NCBI GenBank assembly: GCA_947628385.1
Contig: CANQZS010000046.1
Coordinates: 1 to 10,186 of the forward strand
Length of the DNA stretch: 10,186 bases
Source of the DNA: an uncultured Clostridia bacterium
Lineage (GTDB): Bacteria > Bacillota > Clostridia > Oscillospirales > Ruminococcaceae
Direction: 5' to 3'
Below, one piece after another: positions 6,416-10,186 of the stretch. The position numbers were made by a program, and so were the translations under genes. Within the stretch, counting starts at the first letter, position 1; each line of letters opens with the position of its first letter. Below the pieces are notes generated by a model that saw only the letters and a list, made by a program, of their open reading frames with translations, ran no database searches and was not told the DNA's origin.

Positions 6416-7012
6416 ATGGCATTGAATAAAGAACCTATCCTGAAAAGATGCAGATACCTCGGCATAAGCCCGATGGTAATGGGTATCTCTAAGGAATCCA
6501 ACAGAAATCCCGGCGCTAACAACAGAAAGAAGCTTTCTGAATACGGAATGCAGCTCAAAGAAAAGCAGAAGCTGAAATTCATATACGGCGTTCTGGAAAA
6601 GCCTTTCCGTCACTATTTTGAGATCGCTGAAAAAATGGAGGGCAAGACAGGTGATAACCTTATCACTATTCTTGAATCCAGACTCGATAATGTCGTTTAC
6701 AGAATGGGACTTTCCCTTACAAGACGCGAGGCAAGACAGCTTGTTTCTCACAGGCATTTTACAGTAAACGGCAAGCGTATAGACATCCCTTCCTACAGAG
6801 TTAAGGTCGGAGACGTTATATCCCTTTATGAGGGAAGCCGCAGCAGCGAAAAGTTCAAGGAAGTTGTCGAGCAGACAGCAAGCAGGACAGTTCCGCTCTG
6901 GCTCGAATCCGATAAGGCAAACTTCGCAGCTAAGGTAACTCGTATGCCTAATACTGAGGATCTTGATTATGAGACTCAGACGCACCTTATTGTCGAGCTG
7001 TACTCCAAGTAA
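6416..7012 (+). CDS. rpsD: 30S ribosomal protein S4
   Basis: S4 nucleates 16S 5'-domain assembly and, in several bacteria, represses its own operon by binding mRNA. The product is 198 residues. The N-terminal region (KRCRYLGISPMVMGISKESN) has a single Cys12 rather than a four-Cys zinc knuckle. It continues with the conserved KKLSEYGMQLKEKQKLKFIYG and the S4 RNA-binding domain at about residues 89-150 (ESRLDNVVYRMGLSLTRREA, then HRHFTVNGKRIDIPSYRVK). The C-terminus is the usual LIVELYSK. AGGAGGTG at 6400-6407 gives good spacing to the ATG. It is encoded just before rpoA, as in E. coli; in Bacillus rpsD lies elsewhere. Confidence 0.98.
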   Translation: MALNKEPILKRCRYLGISPMVMGISKESNRNPGANNRKKLSEYGMQLKEKQKLKFIYGVLEKPFRHYFEIAEKMEGKTGDNLITILESRLDNVVYRMGLSLTRREARQLVSHRHFTVNGKRIDIPSYRVKVGDVISLYEGSRSSEKFKEVVEQTASRTVPLWLESDKANFAAKVTRMPNTEDLDYETQTHLIVELYSK

Positions 7013-7069
7013 TAGTCACAATAATAATATGGTGCGCTATCCGCAACTTGAATATAGGAGGGTTTTATC

Positions 7070-8023
7070 ATGCTTGAACCAATTCAGAAGGCGGACATTG
7101 ATACCGTCGAGCTCAAAAGCAACGGAACCTACGGCAAATTTACCGTCGCTCCGCTGGAACGCGGCTATGGACACACTCTTGGCAACAGCCTGAGACGTGT
7201 CCTGCTCTCCTCACTTCCCGGCGTTGCCGTTACATCGGTAAAGATAGACGGCGTTCATCACGAGCTGTCCACGATACCGGGCGTAAAGGAGGACGTTACA
7301 GAGATCGTTCTCAATCTTAAAGGACTTACGGCAAAGCTTCACGGCGAGGGTCCTAAGACAGTCTATATAGAAGCTGAGGACGAATGTGAAGTCACTGCGG
7401 GCGACATTAAAACCGACTCCGAGGTGGATATTCTTGTACCAGAAATGCACATTGCTACGCTCGGCAAGGACGCAAAGCTTTATATGGAGATCACTATTGA
7501 CAAGGGACGCGGTTACGTTCCTGCCGAAAAGAACAAGCAGATCTCGAATTTCGGCATAGACGTTATCGCAGTGGATTCCATTTATACACCTGTACTGAAA
7601 GTGAACTACTCTGTTGAGGATACCCGTCTCGGACAGGTAACGGACTATGACAAGCTCATACTTGAAGTCTGGACCGACGGCGTTGTATCCGCAAAGGAGG
7701 CAGTTTCACAGGCAGCCAATCTCCTCATTGAGCATCTGAAGCCCTTTACAGAGCTTTCCGATGAATCCGCGATCACAGAAATAATGATCGAAAAGGACGA
7801 CAAGGGTAAAGAAAAGATCCTTGAGATGACCATTGAGGAACTTGACTTGTCGGTGCGTTCCTTCAACTGCTTGAAGCGAGCCGGAATAAATACGGTAGAC
7901 GATCTTATCAACAAATCCGAAGAGGAAATGATGAAGGTCAGAAACCTTGGTAAAAAATCCTTTGACGAGGTAAAGGAAAAGCTCCAGTCACTGGGCTTCA
8001 ACCTCAGCTCAGAGGAGGATTGA
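7070..8023 (+). CDS. rpoA: RNA polymerase alpha subunit
   Basis: Alpha dimerises to scaffold beta and beta' and its C-terminal domain contacts UP elements and activators. The 317-residue product is normal for Gram-positive bacteria. The N-terminal assembly domain (about 1-230) contains LERGYGHTLGNSLRRVLLSS (29-48). A Glu/Lys-rich linker (about 230-245) leads to the C-terminal domain with SVRSFNCLKRAGI. Arg253 and Asn256 match the DNA-binding Arg265 and Asn268 of E. coli, and NLGKKS (282-287) forms the second DNA contact. An intact C-terminal domain means A/T-rich UP elements can be used in this organism, which is relevant to the A-tracts downstream. TAGGAGGGT at 7055-7063 precedes the ATG. 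Confidence 0.98.
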   Translation: MLEPIQKADIDTVELKSNGTYGKFTVAPLERGYGHTLGNSLRRVLLSSLPGVAVTSVKIDGVHHELSTIPGVKEDVTEIVLNLKGLTAKLHGEGPKTVYIEAEDECEVTAGDIKTDSEVDILVPEMHIATLGKDAKLYMEITIDKGRGYVPAEKNKQISNFGIDVIAVDSIYTPVLKVNYSVEDTRLGQVTDYDKLILEVWTDGVVSAKEAVSQAANLLIEHLKPFTELSDESAITEIMIEKDDKGKEKILEMTIEELDLSVRSFNCLKRAGINTVDDLINKSEEEMMKVRNLGKKSFDEVKEKLQSLGFNLSSEED

Positions 8024-8074
8024 CAGCGATCTTAAATCGCACAACATTGAATTGATATGTAAGGAGTGAATTAT

Positions 8075-8419
8075 ATGCCGGGAACCAGAAAGCTGGGTCG
8101 TGCAAGCGACCACAGAAAAGCTATGCTCAGAGCAATGGTAACGTATCTGCTTGAAAACGGCAGGATAGAAACAACAGTTACCAGAGCGAAAGAGGTTCGT
8201 TCTATGGCGGAGAAGATGATAACCACCGCCAAGACTAACGACCTGCACTCCAAGCGTCAGGTTCTTGCTTATGTAACTAAGGAAGATGTAGTTAAAAAGC
8301 TTTTTGACGAGATTGCTCCCAAGTATGCCGACAGAAACGGCGGCTATACAAGGATCGTCAAGATCGGACCAAGACGCGGCGACGCTGCCGAAATGGCAGT
8401 TATATCGCTTGTGGACTGA
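8075..8419 (+). CDS. rplQ: 50S ribosomal protein L17
   Basis: L17 lies near the polypeptide exit tunnel on the outside of the large subunit. The product is 114 residues with the family N-terminus MPGTRKLGRASDHRKAMLRA, the conserved RIETTVTRAKEVRSMAEKMIT (about residues 31-51), and the ending RIVKIGPRRGDAAEMAVISLV. An in-frame GTG at 8066 would add three residues, but it overlaps the AAGGAG ribosome binding site (8061-8066); the ATG at 8075 is 8 bases from that site and gives the canonical start. A 5-bp hairpin (8026-8040) lies in the 51-bp gap after rpoA. It is the last gene of the block, 18 bp before the terminator stem. Confidence 0.97.
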   Translation: MPGTRKLGRASDHRKAMLRAMVTYLLENGRIETTVTRAKEVRSMAEKMITTAKTNDLHSKRQVLAYVTKEDVVKKLFDEIAPKYADRNGGYTRIVKIGPRRGDAAEMAVISLVD

Positions 8420-8432
8420 CAGCTGATAAATG

Positions 8433-8465
8433 AAAAAAGCGCCGCGCTCTGACGAGTGCGGCGTT
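8433..8465 (-). terminator. Same hairpin acting as terminator for the XRE gene
   Basis: Read on the minus strand, the same 12-bp stem is followed by six Ts (the A-run 8433-8438 on the plus strand). It begins 5 bases after the XRE stop codon. The element is therefore a shared bidirectional terminator between two convergent genes. Confidence 0.85.
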
Positions 8466-8471
8466 GTTTTT
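8438..8471 (+). terminator. Intrinsic terminator of the ribosomal block
   Basis: A 12-bp stem pairs AGCGCCGCGCTC (8438-8449) with GAGTGCGGCGTT (8454-8465), with two G-T wobbles and a TGAC loop. GTTTTT (8466-8471) follows. It stands 18 bases after the rplQ stop, and no other plus-strand gene follows until 9049. Confidence 0.93.
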
Positions 8472-8710
8472 CAGCTTTTACGGCGGGGATAAGGCTTGTT
8501 TACGTCGGTAAAATATATCAGGTAATCTATACTTGTATTGAAAAATTCCGCCAAAAGCACATAGGTGCGCAGAGGAGGCATTATCTCTCCGGATTCATAT
8601 CGGGAGTATGTCTGCTGCGTTACTTTAAGATAGTCGGCTATCTGACGCTGATATATTCCGCTTGCCTCTCTGAGCTCACGAAGTCTGTTTTTTAAAACGG
8701 GTCTTTTCAT
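8471..8710 (-). CDS. Small XRE-family helix-turn-helix regulator
   Basis: A 79-residue putative DNA-binding protein of the Cro/CI (XRE, HTH_3) family. Residues about 8-64 form the five-helix domain: LKNRLRELREASGIYQRQIA, then the recognition region VTQQTYSRYESGEIMPP (30-46) and LLAEFFNTSIDYLIYF. The last 12 residues are a basic tail and no second domain is present, so it has no visible sensor or protease module. AAGGAGG (complement of 8721-8727) lies 10 bases before the ATG. It is convergent with rplQ and divergent from the NPGTG gene, with its own promoter. Such small regulators can be autorepressors, phage or toxin-antitoxin remnants, or local gene regulators. The target is unknown, and the neighbouring divergent gene is the simplest guess. 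Confidence 0.88.
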   Translation of the reverse strand: MKRPVLKNRLRELREASGIYQRQIADYLKVTQQTYSRYESGEIMPPLRTYVLLAEFFNTSIDYLIYFTDVNKPYPRRKS

Positions 8711-8760
8711 GGCGGGGGCGCCTCCTTTTTAAGGGTCAGGGGCGGATATTCGTTATATTT

Positions 8761-8789
8761 ATAATAACATATTTAGAAAAAAATGTCAA
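8761..8789 (-). promoter_or_regulatory. Promoter of the XRE gene
   Basis: On the minus strand a perfect TTGACA (complement of 8784-8789) is separated by 17 bases from TATTAT (complement of 8761-8766). TG one base before the -10 makes it extended. Upstream, the sequence reads as A/T tracts (GGAAATTTTT, complement of 8799-8808, and TTTTT, complement of 8791-8795) resembling an UP element for the alpha C-terminal domain. Transcription would begin near 8754, leaving a leader of about 44 bases. Confidence 0.8.
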
Positions 8790-8954
8790 GAAAAAGCGAA
8801 AAATTTCCGCAAATTACAGTAAAAATAATTTCCATAAATTCTCCAAAAATTAAAAAAGTAACAAAAACTGTAACCAAATTTTAATTTTATAGTGAAAAAT
8901 TTCGCTGATTTTGTGCATTGTGTTTAAAAAATAAAATTTTTAATGCCAAAAAAT

Positions 8955-8997
8955 TGTTATAATAATACTTGGATTTAAACTTTTATTATGTTATAAT
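8955..8997 (+). promoter_or_regulatory. Promoter(s) of the NPGTG-protein gene
   Basis: The better candidate is TATAAT at 8992-8997 with TG at 8989-8990 (extended -10) and TTGGAT at 8969-8974, 17 bases upstream, a weak -35. The same nine bases TGTTATAAT occur at 8955-8963, a second extended -10 without a clear -35. The proximal one would start transcription near 9004, giving a leader of about 45 bases. Confidence 0.7.
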
Positions 8998-9048
8998 TAC
9001 AGCATAGTTAGAAAAACTATATAAAACAATTGAATGGAGGAACTAACA

Positions 9049-9387
9049 ATGAAAATGAAGAAGATTCTTGCAGCTATCGCTGCTTGCGCTATGTCAGCAG
9101 CTATGCTCAGCATGACAGCTTTTGCTGCCGGCACAACAAGCTCTGAGGAAGAGCTTCCTACAGGCGACGAAGATCCCGCTGCTACAGAAGAGATCCCCGC
9201 TGATGAGGAGCCCGCTGAAGAGCCCGAAGAGCCCGCAGAGGAGCCTGAGGAGCCCGCTGAAGAGCCTGAGGAGCCTGCACAGCAGGAGACCGCTGAGAAC
9301 CCCGGCACAGGCAATGCGCCTATCGCTCTCGCAGTTATCCCTGTAGCTCTTGCTGCTGCTGCAGTAGTTGCTAAGAAGGCTAAGTAA
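9049..9387 (+). CDS. Small acidic NPGTG-anchored cell-wall protein
   Basis: A 112-residue secreted protein. Residues 1-26 are a signal peptide (KMKK, then a hydrophobic Ala-rich core) with a likely signal peptidase I cut after TAFA. Residues 33-83 are strongly acidic and Pro-rich, with three tandem EEPAEEP-type heptads (53-73) and a partial fourth. The end has the layout of a sortase signal: NPGTG (84-88), a hydrophobic stretch (90-108) and KKAK. NPxTG-type signals occur on surface proteins of Ruminococcus-like bacteria. There is no room for a catalytic or binding domain, so a spacer, wall-surface charge or small-ligand role is possible, but I do not recognise a function. The start is ATG 9049; the in-frame ATG at 9034 overlaps the GGAGG site. 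It has its own promoter and terminator. Confidence 0.85.
   Translation: MKMKKILAAIAACAMSAAMLSMTAFAAGTTSSEEELPTGDEDPAATEEIPADEEPAEEPEEPAEEPEEPAEEPEEPAQQETAENPGTGNAPIALAVIPVALAAAAVVAKKAK
9205..9279 (+). repeat. 21-bp tandem repeat encoding EEPAEEP
   Basis: Three tandem 21-bp units (9205-9225, 9226-9246, 9247-9267) plus 12 bases of a fourth lie within the small acidic protein. Units 1 and 3 differ at one base, while unit 2 differs by synonymous changes. The amino-acid pattern is thus more constant than the DNA. Copy number may vary between strains. Confidence 0.85.
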
Positions 9388-9401
9388 TTTTAGTTGTACT
9401 G

Positions 9402-9437
9402 TAAAAGCCGTCCTTTTGGGGCGGCTTTTATGTTTTT
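9402..9437 (+). terminator. Terminator of the NPGTG-protein gene
   Basis: TAAAAGCCGTCC (9402-9413) pairs over 12 bp, with one G-T wobble, with GGGCGGCTTTTA (9419-9430). The loop is TTTTG, and TGTTTTT follows (9431-9437). It begins 14 bases after the stop codon and separates this gene from the next secreted-protein gene. Confidence 0.9.
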
Positions 9438-9656
9438 CAAGCATAAAACAGAGGATCCTTATAAATTATGGGATCTTGCAGCTTATTTTCAAAAAATTTA
9501 AAAGAAAATACAGTTATTGGAATTATAATTTAGCATAATAACCAAATATTATAATCAATATTATCTAAAAAATACATTGTTAATATTGCGTAAAAATGAT
9601 ATAATTAATTATAAGGGATAAGTGTCCCCAAAAGAAAGAAAATGGAGGAATTTATT
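9438..9656. other. A+T-rich spacer before the second secreted-protein gene
   Basis: No gene is seen. The stretch holds a GATCC/GGATC pair around 9453-9475, a 12-bp-spaced direct repeat of AATATTAT (9545-9552 and 9557-9564) and the promoter at 9577-9605. After the promoter a short GGGA/TCCC hairpin (9614-9627) lies in the leader. Confidence 0.5.
9577..9605 (+). promoter_or_regulatory. Promoter of the second secreted-protein gene
   Basis: TTGTTA (9577-9582) is followed after 17 bases by TATAAT (9600-9605), with TG at 9597-9598 (extended -10). Transcription would start near 9612, leaving about 45 bases of leader, the same as for the upstream secreted-protein gene. Confidence 0.8.
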
Positions 9657-10186
9657 ATGAAACTCAGAAAAATCGTAGCTGCTATTGCAGCCGCTGCTAT
9701 GGCTCTTTCCATGAGCGCTGTCAGCGCTTTCGCTATCGACCTCGATACGGAATATCCCGGACCATGGGCAGCAAGTAAGTCCATTCCTAAGTCCGAGTTT
9801 GACGCTATCGGCGGAGATGTTAAGGTAGTTCTCACCGTTGAGCCTAAGGCTCCCCTTATCGGCGACGCTAACCACCTTGCTAAGCCTATTAACATTGACG
9901 TAAGCTGGGATCAGGTAACAGACAGACTTACAAGTGATACAGCTATCGCTAAGACTGACGGATTCTTTGTATTTGACGGCACACAGGCTACAAATACTCT
10001 TGAATTTGTTGTTCCTGCTGATCTTATTGCTGAAATGGGCGATAACGGTCTTGCATTTCAGGTTTGCGACGTTATAATCAAGTCCGCTGAGCTTTCCGCA
10101 GGCACACCTGAGGGAGAGATCAAGAGAGTTACAGAAGATCAGTCCGGTCTTATCATGAAGGGTTCATCTTATGAAGAGGCTACAGG
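9657..10186 (+). CDS. Secreted protein, probably beta-rich extracellular domain (3' partial)
   Basis: The frame stays open from the ATG at 9657 to the window edge: 176 residues, with the C-terminus missing. Residues 1-26 are a signal peptide (KLRK, Ala-rich core) with a cut likely after SAFA. The mature part alternates strand-like segments such as GDVKVVLTVEP and INIDVSW, then FFVFDGTQATNTLEFVVPAD, and GLAFQVCDVIIKSAEL. That last pattern resembles the final strands of jelly-roll carbohydrate-binding modules in fibre-degrading bacteria, but I cannot assign a family. GGAGG (9645-9649) lies 7 bases before the ATG; an in-frame ATG at 9642 overlaps that site and is rejected. It has its own promoter, and its signal peptide resembles that of the gene upstream. 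Confidence 0.8.
   Translation, partial: MKLRKIVAAIAAAAMALSMSAVSAFAIDLDTEYPGPWAASKSIPKSEFDAIGGDVKVVLTVEPKAPLIGDANHLAKPINIDVSWDQVTDRLTSDTAIAKTDGFFVFDGTQATNTLEFVVPADLIAEMGDNGLAFQVCDVIIKSAELSAGTPEGEIKRVTEDQSGLIMKGSSYEEAT

Larger units (their letters stand above)
8711..9048. other. A+T-rich divergent intergenic region
   Basis: This 338-bp stretch has no supportable gene. It holds the leader and promoter of the XRE gene on the left, a run of A-tracts at 8777-8878, repeated GNGAAAAATTTC motifs (8796-8807 and 8892-8903), an inverted TTACAGT/ACTGTAA pair (8814-8820 and 8867-8873), and rightward promoter elements at 8955-8997. Base composition is far more A+T-rich than the flanking genes. Confidence 0.8.

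Noticed and set aside
6167..6985. Long minus-strand open frame (272 codons) antisense to rpsK and rpsD
   Set aside because: It lies wholly over two certain ribosomal genes, has low-complexity Ser/Leu/Cys-rich translation and resembles no family; it is a by-product of codon bias on the other strand.
8066..8074. GTG at 8066 as start of rplQ
   Set aside because: It overlaps the AAGGAG ribosome binding site; the ATG at 8075 gives the family N-terminus MPGTRKLGR.
9034..9048. ATG at 9034 as start of the NPGTG protein
   Set aside because: It overlaps the GGAGG site and would put acidic residues before the signal peptide; the ATG at 9049 gives a normal KMKK start. The same reasoning applies to 9642 in the next gene.
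9079..9090. IAAC near residue 13 of the NPGTG protein as a lipoprotein box
   Set aside because: The hydrophobic segment before the Cys is too short and hydrophobic sequence continues well past it to an AxA site; together with the C-terminal sorting signal this indicates signal peptidase I processing.
9205..9279. CRISPR-like or other DNA-level repeat array
   Set aside because: The units are contiguous, in frame and differ by synonymous changes, so this is a coding repeat. No CRISPR array, tRNA, rRNA or insertion sequence was seen in the window.
9122..9346. Plus-strand open frame in another frame over the acidic repeat, and minus-strand Ser/Gly-rich frames there
   Set aside because: They arise from the 21-bp repeat being open in several frames; only the frame with signal peptide and sorting signal has ribosome binding and protein logic.

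Overview
This window carries the distal spc operon and the alpha operon of a low-to-middle GC Gram-positive bacterium, most likely a Clostridia member of the Ruminococcus type. Three things point there: the gene order (secY-adk-map-KOW protein-infA-rpmJ-rpsM-rpsK-rpsD-rpoA-rplQ), the zinc-type adenylate kinase, and the downstream secreted proteins with a lysine-start/AxA signal peptide and, in one case, a C-terminal NPGTG sorting signal. The genus is an inference from protein style, not a database result.

Region 1 (1-8419) holds sixteen co-directional plus-strand genes: rplF (5' end missing), rplR, rpsE, rpmD, rplO, secY, adk, map, a small KOW-domain protein, infA, rpmJ, rpsM, rpsK, rpsD, rpoA and rplQ. 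Gaps are short and most genes have strong AGGAGG-like ribosome binding sites. Four genes use non-AUG starts (TTG for rpsE and infA, GTG for secY and the KOW gene). The block supplies 30S and 50S proteins, the SecYEG channel, IF-1, Met processing of nascent proteins, adenylate balance and the RNA polymerase alpha subunit. A bidirectional hairpin terminator ends it at 8438-8471. The only sizeable internal gaps, rplF-rplR (102 bp) and secY-adk (84 bp), contain possible RNA hairpins.

Region 2 (8471-9048) is a minus-strand orphan XRE-family regulator convergent with rplQ, followed by a very A+T-rich divergent intergenic region. That region holds a good promoter for the regulator, one or two extended -10 promoters facing right, A-tracts spaced at roughly one helical turn, and short repeated motifs that could be operators.

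Region 3 (9049-10186) holds two secreted-protein genes on the plus strand, each with its own extended -10 promoter and a nearly identical ribosome-binding context. The first is a 112-residue protein consisting of little more than a signal peptide, an acidic Glu-Glu-Pro repeat and an NPGTG cell-wall sorting signal; it ends in its own terminator. The second is cut by the window end and shows a signal peptide followed by a probably beta-rich extracellular domain.

The ribosomal block is ordinary. The less ordinary material is the accessory segment after the rplQ terminator, especially the mini sortase substrate and the orphan regulator facing away from it.
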